DNA from: Pogonophryne albipinna
Taxonomy: Eukaryota; Chordata; Actinopteri; Perciformes; Artedidraconidae
DNA length: 64,000 nucleotides
NCBI GenBank assembly: GCA_028583405.1
Contig: CM053253.1
Coordinates: forward strand, 2,999,118-3,063,117
Direction of reading: 5' to 3'
Shown: one piece after another, positions 1-13,800 of the stretch
Numbering within the stretch: position 1 is the stretch's first letter
Layout of the letters: every line of letters begins with the position of its first letter
Made by a program: the position numbers and the translations under genes
Notes under the pieces: generated by a model
Told to the model about the DNA's origin: nothing
What the model saw: only the letters and a program-made list of their open reading frames with translations
Database searches by the model: none

Positions 1-416
1 TCAAGCATTATCTCTGAAACAGTCTGGAGCTCAAAGGCTTTCTCTCTTGCCGGTTATACCACAAGGTGAGTTCCTTTTTACTTCCTGCTTCTTCACACAC
101 ATGCTCTCCAGTACAGGTTAGCTCTGAGTGTTAGCGATGCTAACGTAAACACCGACCATATTACGTCCAAAACAGTCGGGCATTGTTTCTGATAGCAACG
201 TTTCTGATTGGGCCGTGGGTCCACATTTCAGATATTACGTCATATCGGACGCAAATCTGGATCAGCTCTGTTGTTCCCCCATTTTTAGAGATTTGGGTAC
301 GGAGGAAAAGAGAGAGGGTTTTATTTTCTGACGCTGCGTGAGTTCCCTGACGCACCGGGGACACATGTTGATGTATAAAAGACATCAAAAAGTGCATTTT
401 GCATGATAGGTCCCCT
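1..416. mobile_element. TTAA-flanked MITE, family 2 (left-truncated copy)
   Basis: This sequence is nearly identical to 25490-25898, which is part of a full copy beginning at 25187. Its right end reads ...TGATAGGTCCCC followed by TTAA (417-420), and it has the same inward sequence as the other copy. The left part lies outside the window. It carries no transposase and is inferred to be a non-autonomous DNA element. The following 421-985 is AT-rich and I see no gene in it. Confidence 0.7.
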
Positions 417-995
417 TTAATTTGCACAATAGTTTCGTATTATTTTAGATAGAAGTCTTACAAAAATAGACACTTTCTCATGTGTACTGATATAAATTGT
501 CCCCTGAAGGTGTTAAATTATACATCTTGTTATAGAGTAAGTCAAATGGAAAGTTATAGGGGTCATATTTTTGAATATAAGCAGAGTAGCAATAGACTTT
601 TCTAATGGAAACTGGGCCAGCAGATTTACTTTGTAGCTGCCAGCAATGCCAGAGGAAAGGCCATTTGAACAGATCAAATAATTAAATGAAAAACAGGAAT
701 TTAACATATGTTTATTGTATTTTCAAATATTTTAATTATTATATATAACGGACATTGTTTTTGTAATTAAAAGAATACATATTGTGATTATTTTATATTT
801 AGGTTTTGTGATTCTTATACTTGATTTAATTTATTTTTTATTTCCACTTTTCTATGGGAAAATAGATAGAGGAAAATCAGGAGATTAACATATTGTTATT
901 ACATCTAAAATGAAGGTAATGATAAATACAGATAAATAAATAAATTATATACATCTAATAAATAATAAAAAAATAATAAAAACAGCAGGAAACCG

Positions 996-1665
996 ATGGA
1001 CTGTCCACTCCAAGTAGGGAATGAGTCCTTACCCCAAGTGAAGGAGTTCAAGTATCTCGGGCTCTTGTTCTCGAGTGAGGGAACAATGGAGCGTGAGATG
1101 GGCCGGAGAATCGGAGCAGCGGGAGCGGTACTGCAGTCGCTTTACCGCACCGTTGTGACGAAAAGGGAGCTGAGCCAGAAGGCAAAGCTCTCTGTCTACC
1201 GGGCCATTTTCGTTCCTACCCTCACCTATGGTCATGAAGGATGGGTCATGACCGAAAGAACGAGATCGCGGATACAAGCGGCCGAGATGGGTTTTCTCCG
1301 CAGGGTGGCTGGTGTCTCCCTTAGGGATAAGGGGAGAAGTTTGGTCATCCGGGAGGGACTCGGAGTTGAACCGCTCCTCCTTCGTGTCGAAAGGAGCCAG
1401 TTGAGGTGGTTCGGGCACCTAACAAGGATGCCACCTGGGCGCCTCCCTAGGGAGGTGTTCCAGGCACGTCCAGCTGGGAAGAGACCAAGGGGTAGACCTA
1501 GGACCAGGTGGAGGAATTATATCTCTTCGCTGGCCTGGGAGCGCCTTGGGACCCCCCAGTCAGAGCTGGTTGATGAGGGGAAAGGGACGTTTGGGGCTCT
1601 CTGCTGGAACTGCTACCCCACGGATAAGCGGGAGAAGATGGATGGATGGATGGATGGATGGAATT
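996..1665 (+). mobile_element. Rex3 (RTE-clade LINE) 3' fragment
   Basis: An open stretch of about 210 codons encodes the C-terminal part of a non-LTR reverse transcriptase. Recognisable motifs are FKYLGL near the start, LRWFGHL, MPPGRLPREVF, and RGRPRTRW-like text near the end. It stops in a run of GATG repeats at about 1637-1662, which is the known 3' tail of fish Rex3 elements. The palm-domain catalytic motif (YxDD) is absent because the element is 5'-truncated, as is typical of LINE insertions. It is a dead fragment rather than a gene. It lies on the strand opposite porcn, downstream of the last porcn exon visible here. Confidence 0.85.
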
Positions 1666-1863
1666 ATAATAATAATTTAAAGAAAACATAATACATATTT
1701 TTGTATTTGCATGATAACTATTGAAAAGAAAATCTTTAAAAACTATTACTTAAATAAATGATTGCTATTACTTTAATATAACCGTCTGAATAGCTCCTCT
1801 GCTAATCCGAAAGCCCTGAAAATGAAACCCCCGCTCTGAAAGGACAAAGAGAGGAAGATGCAC

Positions 1864-4800
1864 CTTTTTGTTCCGGTGAGTGCAGTTTGGCAGACATTTC
1901 TTTGACAGAATACAAGCATTAAAGATGGCTGCGAGCCTTTTCCGCAACACTGAAACACAAAACAAGAGCAGAGCATTAAGGAGGAGGCAGAGGAAGAGCA
2001 GCTCTTCATCCAGGAGAGGGAAATCAAAGCGCTGAACAGAAACAGAAATGGTGTTGATTAACCATTACTGCAGAGCCAAGCACCGTCGTTCAAACAGAAA
2101 TGGTTGTAATGTGGAAAAGACAGAAACATTACCGTGCTCGATGTACGTGATGAAGCCGAGAGAGAGGAGCACCGCGCCCAGATGGAAACTCAAACCCTGC
2201 AAGATACGAGAGTTCAAATGTATACAATGCACTTGAGACACACAGCACAAGTATAAGGTTTAGTTGATTGATATGGTTTAAAATGGCCCTGTTATGCCTT
2301 TTGGGGGGTTTCCCTTTCCTGTAGTGTGTTATGTTTGTGTGCATGTAAATGGTCTGCAAAGGCTAAAATCCACATTTTGTTAACTGCTTGAACGTCGTGA
2401 CATCACAATATAACACTCGCGCTCCAACACATTGTACATCTCTAGGCGGTTTACCAATCACAACAGAGCCGGCCAGCTAACCAATCAGAGCAGACTGGGC
2501 TCTGGTTTCAGACAGAGGGTGAAAAGAGGTGCTGCAGCACAGGCAGTATGAGAAAAATAAAGAGCTTTTTGAACATTAGCATGGAGACATGTCTCAGTAG
2601 AGACACTACATACTGATATACACCTGAACATCAGCAGGAGAGGACTCTTTAAAGTAGAGACACTACATACTGATATACACCTGGACATCAGCAGGAGAGG
2701 ACTCTTTAAAGTAGAGACACTACATACTGATATACACCTGAACATCAGCAGGAGAGGACTCTTTAAAGTAGAGACACTACATACTGATATACACCTGAAC
2801 ATCAGCAGGAGAGGACTCTTTAAAGTAGAGACACTACATACGGATATACACCTGAACATCAGCAGGAGAGGACTCTTTAAAGTAGAGACACTACATACTG
2901 ATATACACCTGAACATCAGCAGGAGAGAACTCTTTAAAGTAGAGACACTACATACTGATATACACCTGAACATCAGCAGGAGAGAACTCTTTAAAGTAGA
3001 GACACTACATACTGATATACACCTGAACATCAGCAGGAGAGAACTCTTTAAAGTAGAGACACTACATACTGATATACACCTGAACATCAGCAGGAGAGAA
3101 CTCTTTAAAGTAGAGACACTACATACTGATATACACCTGAACATCAGCAGGAGAGAACTCTTTAAAGTAGAGACACTACATACTGATATACACCTGAACA
3201 TCAGCAGGAGAGGACTCTTTAAAGTAGAGACACTACATACTGATATACACCTGAACATCAGCAGGAGAGGACTCTTTAAAGTAGAGACACTACATACTGA
3301 TATACACCTGAACATCAGCAGGAGAGGACTCTTTAAAGTAGAGACACTACATACTGATATACACCTGAACATCAGCAGGAGAGGACTCTTTAAAGTAGAG
3401 ACACTACATACTGATATACACCTGAACATCAGCAGGAGAGGACTCTTTAAAGTAGAGACACTACATACTGATATACACCTGAACATCAGCAGGAGAGGAC
3501 TCTTTAAAGTAGAGACACTACATACTGATATACACCTGAACATCAGCAGGAGAGAACTCTTTAAAGTAGAGACACTACATACTGATATACACCTGAACAT
3601 CAGCAGGAGAGAACTCTTTAAAGTAGAGACACTACATACTGATATACACCTGAACATCAGCAGGAGAGAACTCTTTAAAGTAGAGACACTACATACTGAT
3701 ATACACCTGAACATCAGCAGGAGAGAACTCTTTAAAGTAGAGACACTACATACTGATATACACCTGAACATCAGCAGGAGAGAACTCTTTAAAGTAGAGA
3801 CACTACATACTGATATACACCTGAACATCAGCAGGAGAGGACTCTTTAAAGTAGAGACACTACATACTGATATACACCTGAACATCAGCAGGAGAGGACT
3901 CTTTAAAGTAGAGACACTACATACTGATATACACCTGAACATCAGCAGGAGAGGACTCTTTAAAGTAGAGACACTACATACTGATATACACCTGAACATC
4001 AGCAGGAGAGGACTCTTTAAAGTAGAGACACTACATACTGATATACACCTGAACATCAGCAGGAGAGGACTCTTTAAAGTAGAGACACTACATACTGATA
4101 TACACCTGAACATCAGCAGGAGAGGACTCTTTAAAGTAGAGACACTCCATACTGATAAACACCTTAACATTTGCATTATAGGGCCCCTTTAATGTAAGAA
4201 GGCTAGGTTGAAAAAGTTAAATGTTTTTTTGTTACTTATTCTGTATATTTTTATATTGTGCACTTCACTGAAATATATTTTTCTATTGGTAATTTGTGTA
4301 TATTTAGTTTACATGTTTATTTTTTCGTCACCTTGTAAACATGTTACTGTAACAAAACAATTTCCCAATCTGGGAACAATAAAGTGCATCTAATCTAATT
4401 TAATCTAATCAAACAATGTAAAACATCGACTCTGAGTACTCACGTGCAGCAGGGCGCTGGCTGTGTACGTCACCATGATGGCGGAGAACGTCCCGAATTT
4501 TAGAGCGCTCTGAAAAACATCTGTGAGACGAGAGCATCGACAGAGAGTCGGTTTAAAAGAGCCGTTAGCATGTTCATGATGAGACAAATACTACACAGCT
4601 GCTGCCATAATCAGAGATGGCAAAAGTACACACATCCTTTACTCAAGTGGAAGTACAGATACTCGTGTTTAAAAATACTCTGGTGAAAGTAGAAGTACTG
4701 ACTAAACTTCTTTACTCAAGTCAAAGTAAAGAGACTTTGAAATGTACTTCAGTAGAAAGTACCCATAACTAGCAGCTGTTTTAAAGAGTACCTGACCTCC

Positions 4801-7800
4801 CTTTATATCAATAGAACAATAATGTCATTGTTAGCTAATGAATGTTTCCATGCTGAACAACGGCAACATGACAACGTTTCCATTGGTCCCTCTTCTTTAG
4901 AGAAGACCAGGAAATGATGGATACACGGATCGTGTTCAAATCAATAGGCACGCAATGACTCTAAAGAATAATGATCACGCCACCAAACACACATTCAGAC
5001 TAAAGGAACCAGCTGTTTGGGAAATGAGAGAAGTAGAAAGTTCAGGTATTTGTGTTCAACATGTAAGAAGTAGAAAGTACAGGTATTTGAGTTCAACATG
5101 TAAGAAGTAGAAAGTACAGGTATTTGTGTTCAACATGTAAGAAGTAGAAAGTACAGGTATTTGTGTTCAACATGTAAGAAGTAGAAAGTACAGGTATTTG
5201 TGTTCAACATGTAAGAAGTAGAAAGTACAGGTATTTGTGTTCAACATGTAAGAAGTAGAAAGTACAGGTATTTGTGTTCAACATGTAAGAAGTAGAAAGT
5301 ACAGGTATTTGGGTTCAACATGTAAGAAGTAGAAAGTACAGGTATTTGGGTTCAACACAGGCCCGGTTCTACGGGGGTGCATAAGGGTGCATTGCACCCT
5401 CAGTTGAGTTGTTATGCACCCTCATTTGAAAAATTAAAAGTGAAAAAAAAATTAAAAGTGAATTTCTTTTTTTTTTTAATTAAAAGTGAAAAATATTACA
5501 TATATAATAACAATAATAACAATAGTAGTAATAAGAATAAGAATATAGTTGAAATAAAATAAATTGTAATTGTGGTTGAATAACATTGTCTGCTGCATTT
5601 ATTTGGTCAATTTAAACGGTAAGTAACATTATTATGTCAGGTGTGCGTGACCTGTGCCGCTGCGCGTTCGTCATTTGCAAAGTGCTTACACAGCAGTCAG
5701 TGATGGACATCAGAAAATGGTTAAAACAACCAGCCCTTATCGCCAGCAGTAACACTGCATCTACTGCAGGTAATAACAGTTCAGATCATGGGGAGATTAC
5801 GTTACCCGCGGCCACTGTCGTGGACACTAACGTCCTCCCGCCCGACTCGCCGGCTTTGCCCGCCTCGCCCACGGAGGCGGAGCAGCCGCAGCCGTCTTCG
5901 TTGCCCCAAACACCGCCACCCCTCGGCGGCCCGCAAGTGCCAGAGGACCACAGCTAAACAGAGTCTGCCCAGGTATATTAAAAAAAGTACCCAACTCGCC
6001 TGTACAGTGGGGTAAGGCGCTCATTTTGCAGCTCATGGTTTCACAACAGAGATTGGCTGAAAAAATATGCCATCTTCTGCTATGCATGTAGACATTTCGG
6101 TCTTGAAAGGGGAGTGATTTGTAAAATATCCATAAAGAAATAGTAAATCTGCTTACAGTTCTGTTTCATATGGGTGTTGAGATGTATCCATAGATCTCTT
6201 AATTTTGCTCTCAAAGTGCACCAGATTGATGCTTTTAACTTCAATATTAAAAAAAAATCTTCCCGGGGGAGCATGCCCCCGGACCCCCCTAGAGGAGGTG
6301 AGGACCCCCTAGAGGGTGTTAGGTCCACTCCCCACTTATAAAAATAGCACTTTACCACTGCACCCTCTCTAATCTCAGTTGCACCCTTAGTCATTTAGTT
6401 CTGGAACCGGGCCTGGTTCAACATGTAAGAAGTAGAAAGTACAGGTATTTGGGTTCAACATGTAAGAAGTAGAAAGTACAGGTATTTGGGTTCAACATGT
6501 AAGAAGTAGAAAGTACAGGTATTTGGGTTCAATATGTAAGAAGTAGAAAGTACAGGTATTTGGGTTCAACATGTAAGAAGTAGAAAGTACAGGTATTTGG
6601 GTTCAACATGTAAGAAGTAGAAACTACAGGTATTTGTGTTCAACATGTAAGAAGTAGAAAGTACAGGTATTTGTGTTCAACATGTAAGAAGTAGAAAGTA
6701 CAGGTATTTGGGTTCAACATGTAAGAAGTAGAAACTACAGGTATTTGAGTTCAACATGTGAGAAGTAGAAAGTACAGGTATTTGTGTTCAACATGTAAGA
6801 AGTAGAAAGTACAGGTATTTGGGTTCAACATGTAAGAAGTAGAAAGTACAGGTATTTGAGTTCAACATGTGAGAAGTAGAAAGTACAGGTATTTGGGTTC
6901 AACATGTAAGAAGTAGAAAGTACAGGTATTTGTGTTCAAAATGTAAGAAGTCAAAGTAAAAAGTCGTCAGAAAAAGAAGTCGTGGAGTAAAGTACTGATA
7001 CCAGAAAAATGTACTTAAGTACAGTAACGAAGTACCATCGGGAATGCTTGGAATCTCGCTGTACTCTGTGTAGTGACAATAAAGGAATCTAATCTAACTT
7101 TGATGTCCTTTTTTTGCAGCTCAACCAAAAAGCAGTCAGAGCTGAATACTCACAGGTGTGCAGGAAGCGAGACATGGGCAGGTTCCAGGAAGTCACCACC
7201 TCCACCGTGGAGCGAGGGAACTCGATGCTCAGAGGCTTGGAGACACTCAGATCCCTGACACACACAGAGGGGAAGAGGGGTTGTTATTACGTGAATGAAG
7301 GGGAACACACTTGAAAACATGCTGCTTCAAAAACAAGCTGTTTTCACTTGAAATAAGTACAAAAATCTGAAGTGAAAATGTGCTTGGTAAGATTTCTTGA
7401 AATAAGATGGGATATTTAGATAAATCAGATCTTGCGATTAGCTGACAGAACTAGTATTGAACTATATTTGACCAGAATCAGGACATTTTGTGTTTCAATA
7501 TGAGCCGCACATGCTCAAAGGTATTCTGTTTTCAGATATTATTTGGTGATTCTCTAATAAATATGTAAAAAAATATGTGTTTCATCTGAGATACAACTCA
7601 AAATAAGAGTTTTTGACTCAACAAGATGATGCATCGTCTAAAAACAAGACCCGATATCTCACTGCAGTGTGACTTCTGGAGTTATTGTGTCTGATATTCG
7701 GTGTCGAGACATATTCTGACTAGATATTAGACACATATACTAGGCAAGATTTTGAGTTTTTGTAGTGTGTTGCACTGCAGCTCTGACCATTTGAGGTTCT

Positions 7801-10800
7801 CCTTCTCCTCGGTGAAGCCCGCTCCGGCCAGAGTCGCAGTCGTCTCGCTCAGATAACTCACAAAGTAATTACTGAAGTGGAAAGACATGGTGTTCTCGTA
7901 CGCCAGCAGCCACCTGAGGAACAGACATTGCTGAGTTCAGGTTAAATTTAACTTAAAATGTATTATAATTCAACATTTAAACACATACTTTGCTGGTGTT
8001 CCCCTGAGAAGCAACAGAATAAAGAGAAAGAGTAGAAGTTAGTGATATATTACATTAATTTGATGTTTTACTCAAATATGACAAATTCTCTTTTCATTGC
8101 TAAATCAGCTTCCATGATTAACACTATTTAGAGAAATGTCTACGGTATTTTTACAGTGAGTTGAAAGAGATTATCACGAGACAAATGCAATGTAATCATG
8201 TTATTTTGTAATCATTTTCTTCTCACTTAAATCAAAAATGCTGGATATAATTTAATTTCTCTTTAGTATTTGTACTGCAATGTATCGTTATCACAATATA
8301 CAACAAAGTAATTGCATATTTGAGTCACATCATGCATCCGTGAGTATCACCACATTTTTAAACATGGTGAAATATTTTGATAAATAACAGAGTGAGACCT
8401 TGATGTGGGTATGCGTGCAGGTAAAGGTGTTTAACAAAAGAAAAAACATGCATCAAAGAATAGAAAACATGCAGACGGCAAGTTCTGTATCAGAGTCCTT
8501 GAGGTGGACTCTTCGTTGTTACCTGATCTTCCTCCTCTTTTTGCTGTAAACAAAGCAAGTCATACAAGACAGTTATTATCGAGACAATAATCGCGTTTCT
8601 CTGAGCGATATCCGCAACACTGGGTAACTCACAACACCACTCTGAAGTGACTGCACAGGCAAGAAGAACGATGTGTGTCTCTACTGTCTATTAAAGTGTC
8701 TCACCCTCGCAGCAGCTTGTCTCCGTAGAGAGGTATAAAGTAGGGGAAGAGGTACGGAGCCACGCAGTTCGAGATCACCAGGCAGAGCTGACTCTTCACC
8801 CAGCTCACACACACCTTACTCAGCCAGGAGAAGCTCTGAGGAGGAGAGAGAGGTATACTCAGATATCAGAGAGTGAGAGAAAGTCTTATACCCCTGTATA
8901 CATTCTTCAGATACCATTAGAGCCACATGGCTTTGTTTACATTCAAAGCTTCTCTTGATGTTTTGAATGAAGCTTTGATGGCTGGTGTCGTATTTGTAGA
9001 TATGTTGGTCAAGGCAAGGCAAGGCAAGTTTATTTATATAGCACTTTTCAACACAAGGCAATTCAACGTGCTTTACAAAAAATGAAAGACATTAAGAAAA
9101 TGGCATTTAAAATCATTAAAAAGAAAAGCTAATAAAATAAACATTAAAAGAAAAAATACATGGATAAAAGTTACAGTGCAGTCTAAGATATGAATAGTTC
9201 AATTAAAAGCAGCGACAAAAAGAAAAGTCTTCAGCCTGGATTTAAAAGTAGTCAGAGTTGCAGCGGACCTGCAGGTTTCTGGGAGTTTGTTCCAGATATT
9301 TGGAGCATAATAACTGAACGCTGCTTTACCATGTTTAGTTCTGACTCTGGGGACAGAAAGCTGACCAGTCCCTGAAGACCTGAGAGATCTGGATGGTTCA
9401 TAATTTAGCAGGAGGACAGAAATGTATTTTGGGCCTGTAGTTAAAGAAACGCAATTGTTGATGCTTTTGTAATACAGCTGCCTCTGTTACTGTGCAGCAA
9501 GTGTGACTTCAAACAAGCTTTTTAGTCGCAGTGAAAATGTTGCTTTCTGAAAGTTAAACACCAACAAATATGGATTGAAGGAAAGCATTGGGTAACATTA
9601 AAACATGCATGAAGTTTTTGACTTCACATCGCTAGGGATTTAATTATAATAAGCTGTCAAACTGGAAATAAATCTGTGAATAGTATAATATCAGTGTAGC
9701 TTATTAAATTAACTAAAACTGTGAAGAAATATTGATTTTAAACACAACGAATAGACAGAGGAAAAAGAGACATTTTGATAATCATTTGAGAGTTATGAAT
9801 GGAGCTTCTGGATCTATGTGGTACAGCCCGATTACAAGAACAATTAAAATAATTAAGAAATCCAAATTATACTTAAAAAAATGCTAGTAATAATAATAAT
9901 AATGAAAAAAATATATATATATAATAATATTACTGAAAATAATTATAATTGTGAAAAAATTAAATATAATATTGATAAAAATATTGCAAAAAATAATAAT
10001 AATAATAATAGTGGAAACAAATAATAATAACAACAACAAAGTCTGTATCACACTGACCAGCCTCCGCCCCTCCACAGCCTCTCTGTAGCTGTTGAAGCTG
10101 ATCCAGGGCCCGAAGATGACCGTCCCCACAAAGTAAATGTATCCCATGAACTCGAGGGGCGAGGGGACGCTGGAGACCACTCCTCGGTCCAGATCGAAGG
10201 CCAGAGAGATCGCCTTCATCGCCACCACCATCTGAGAACCTGGAGACAACAGCAGCAAGGTTTCATCGGCATAATGATCAATCACTACAGCGGCCATGTT
10301 GGGAATGGACATCTGAAATACCAGGCTCGTCTAAACATTTTAAAGTAAATAGACAGAAAATAGTGCAAATATTATGGAAGGGACCTTAAAAGACATTAGT
10401 GCACGAAACAACGCTGCAAGTACAATGCAGATATAAGTAAACTATTAACATGAAAATGGGATAAGATGAAACAAAATGTAAAACAGAATACTGTAAAGTG
10501 GAATAAAAAACTTCATATTGTGATAATACCTGAACATAAATGGGTGGACTGTTAACAGATGAACGTGTGAATGACAAATGAAAGTTGTGCAGTCATTGCC
10601 GGCAGAAGTCTTGATGAATTTAAGAAAATGAAGGCCGCCTTTAACAGCAAAACTATATGAACATTTACAGACTCTCACACAACTACAAACAAGGTCTCAT
10701 TTATCCATTCTGATGTTTACACTTAACTAAAACATGACTTTTACAGCACTACACAAGCGTAACACTATTTAAGACAGGGGTGTCAAACTCAGATACACAG

Positions 10801-13800
10801 TGGGCCAAGATTAAAAAATGGGTACTGGTCGAGGGCCGGACTGGTTCAATGTTTATTGCAGAACTTATTGAAATGAACTTATTGCACATATTAAACCTGG
10901 AACTAACAAAGCTTAAATAATTGCCTATAAAAATAACATTAAACATCAAATAATCAGTTGCATTCATTTCTTATGGCTCTATCTGCAGCTTCATTTCTTA
11001 TGATCACATTTTTCCACAGGCCAACAACAGCTTCAAAAAAACTATTTCCCTCAAAGAGAAAACCAAACATGCCCTGTTGTCTCATTTAGGAAACATCCAT
11101 TAAACTCAGTGTGCTGCTCTGTGATGCTAGTTCAAGCAGATACTTGGCATCTCATCTTGGGTGCAAGGTCATCAATGTTTGGGGTCAGGCTCTGAGCTGA
11201 GGAGACCCTCAGGATGGAGTGAAGGTGTGCGTGCAATATACCGGCGGGCCAGATCTAATAGTAATTAGAAATTATCCTGCGGGCCGAAATTAAATCCACC
11301 AAGGGCCTGATTTGGCCCCCGGGCCTTGAGTTTGACACATGTGGTTTAAGAGAAAGTGTTTTAAATAGTATTTCTCTTTACAAAGGGCATGTTTGGGAAT
11401 AGGTGAGCATCCAACTGTTGAAATAATAGTTTTTCTGTTGCATAAAACGTTCCCAATTCTGTTCAATTCAACACGATTTTTCTCAGCTTTTAGATTATGT
11501 GTTCACTGTGAATGCATGCAAGAAGAAATTGGTACATTTCTTCAATAATTCAAGGTAAAGGGGTGAGTGATTGATATACAAATTATCATGAAACATTTCT
11601 AGATTCCAACAAAAGACCATTATCACTTTGATTTGAAGGTAAAACCACTGCAATTGCTTTTATCCATCAGAAATGTGTTGAATGATGCTGGAAACATCCT
11701 TGTCCTACCTCTCATCTTGTGCCAGTTGGTGGTGTCCATCATGTGCAGCTCTCTGATGAAAATAAAAAAGAACAGCTTCAGTTTGAAAGGTCATATATAT
11801 TTATATAAAAACCTGTCTGAAAATGAGCTGATCAGATTTCGGCCACTTTATGATGTCATAACGATGTTTTGGCTTGTGTAACCATTAGCCAATCACCAAC
11901 CAACGTAACCCCCCCCCCCCCCTTATCACCCGAATCTCCTCCTAGAGCACCATTGGGCGCTTTCACAGCAAGTACTTTTCCCAGGAATAGTTCCCGGAGC
12001 TCTTTCATTCCGGAACTATCTAGCAGATCGCGTTCACACCGGAATAAGTCCCTGAGGGAGGATTACGCAACTGAAGCCGCTGACGTCACTTCTTCTTCTT
12101 CTGCTTTGGGTTTACTGGCAGGCAGCAAACAACTTCACGGCGTATACTGCCACCCGAAGTCCCGGAGCCCCCCGAAGTCCTGGGTAAATCGCCAGAAGCG
12201 CCGACACCTCCTCATCACTCCACCGCTCCAACGTTTTATTTTGTGTTGCCATAAGTTAGTGTCTCTCCATTGGTGCGCTGGGCTAATGCTAATGCTAATG
12301 CTAATGCGAGCAAATAAAATGGCGGCTTCACAAAACTTTTCTGAGTTTTACGGGGTGTGGTTTGCAATCCGCCCAGCCAATCAGAAATTGGAACCTTTTC
12401 CTCCCCAGGAAAGCACCACCTCTCTAGCAGGGACGGAAGAGGGGGGAAAAGGTTCCCGAGAACTAGGTTCTAGTTCCAGATCTTTTTGGTGTGAACGCAA
12501 AATCCCAGGAACTATCGGAACTATTCCTGGGAAAAGTACTGTGTGAAAGCGGCTATGGTGTTCTTTGTAACCAAATGTCTCTCAGAGGGGCGTGGGGAGG
12601 GGCTCCTTATTTTCATCTAAAGTAACAGACAGAGAATCAGCACTTTGGAAACAGGGCTGAAACAGAGGGGATTATGGGTAATGCTGCAATGATCTGTTTG
12701 GTGTTTCAGCCAATCAGAGACAGGCTCTGGATATATCTGAGACCTGTAATATATTGATGAAAAACAGTATAATAGGGAAACTTTAATGTCTTTCTCGCCA
12801 CAAATTAAACTTCCCTGCAACACTGATTTGTAATCTCAGATGTGATGTGACGCCGCTCTCACCCCAGCAGCAGGTAGATGAGCACGGTGATGGAGAGGAA
12901 GGTGCCTCTCATGGTGGAGTGTCTGCAGAGGAAGAGGAAGAGGTAGCAGAGCAGGCTGAGCAGCACCACCCAGATCATGTGCAGCTCGAAGAACAGGTAG
13001 AGGGTGTAGAAACCCCCGGCAACCGTAACCAGGTGCTTTAGGAAGGACGGGAGGCCTGAGGGGCAGAGAGAGAAATATGAGAGAAGCGCAGTTACATTTA
13101 AAGAAAAATGTCTGACATTTTTACGAATGTGTCACAAGTTGTCACATCTTGCACTAATGTACATTCTCAAAGATATTTTGTATATATTGTTGTGCTTTTA
13201 TTTATGTCTTAATGTGTGCATATGTATAAATGTGTCTGTTGATTGTGTATTTGTGTGTAAACGGTATTTCGATCTCTCTGTCTGTACACACAAACTGAAA
13301 GATTGACAATAAAGTTGACTTTGACTTTAACCTCTTTCCTTCTCTACTTTGATCCTCCTTAGCAACAGTCATTATTTTGCTTAGCAGCGGTGTGTTATCG
13401 AGTATTAACAACCTCTGAAATGTCCAAATTGACCAATCAGAATCGAGTATTCAGCTAAACCGTGTAATTAAAGTGTAGAAATACTCAAGTGAAGTTCAAA
13501 TACCTCAGACAATCTTGCACTAATGTACATTCCCAAAGATATTGAAGTGACTGTCATTTTGTATATATTGATTGCTTTTATTTATGTCTTAAAGGTGGGG
13601 TAGGTAAGTTTCAGAAACCGGCTCGAGTGCACTAAAATGTGAAAGGACACAGCCGAAAAGAATCCGCCCCTTCCTTCAGACTTCCTTACAGAGCACCTCC
13701 TCCAACACACATGAACGAGCACATGACGTCAGCAGACTGGTGAAAGTGGCCGCCTGTTGCTGGCGAGTCATTGAAGTACTGCTGCAATGCACGCCCAATG

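Larger units (their letters stand above)
4612..7040. repeat. Dispersed AGTA-rich repeat with internal 37-bp tandem array
   Basis: The ends are rich in ACTCAAGTA / AAGTACTT words in opposite orientation (left about 4618-4680, right about 6980-7035). Related pieces occur at 24250-24340 and 54590-54640. The middle holds a 37-bp tandem repeat. It looks like a non-autonomous element seen widely in fish, but I cannot name the family. It lies in a porcn intron. Confidence 0.6.

Noticed and set aside
1029..1418. Minus-strand ORF over Rex3
   Set aside because: Antisense shadow of the reverse transcriptase fragment.
2485..4176. 563-codon minus-strand ORF of 19-residue repeats
   Set aside because: It is the 57-bp minisatellite read in frame. 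It is open on both strands, has no splice or domain evidence and lies inside a transposon in a porcn intron.
11869..12546. 225-codon ORF
   Set aside because: Lies entirely within an inverted-repeat MITE; no recognisable domain.
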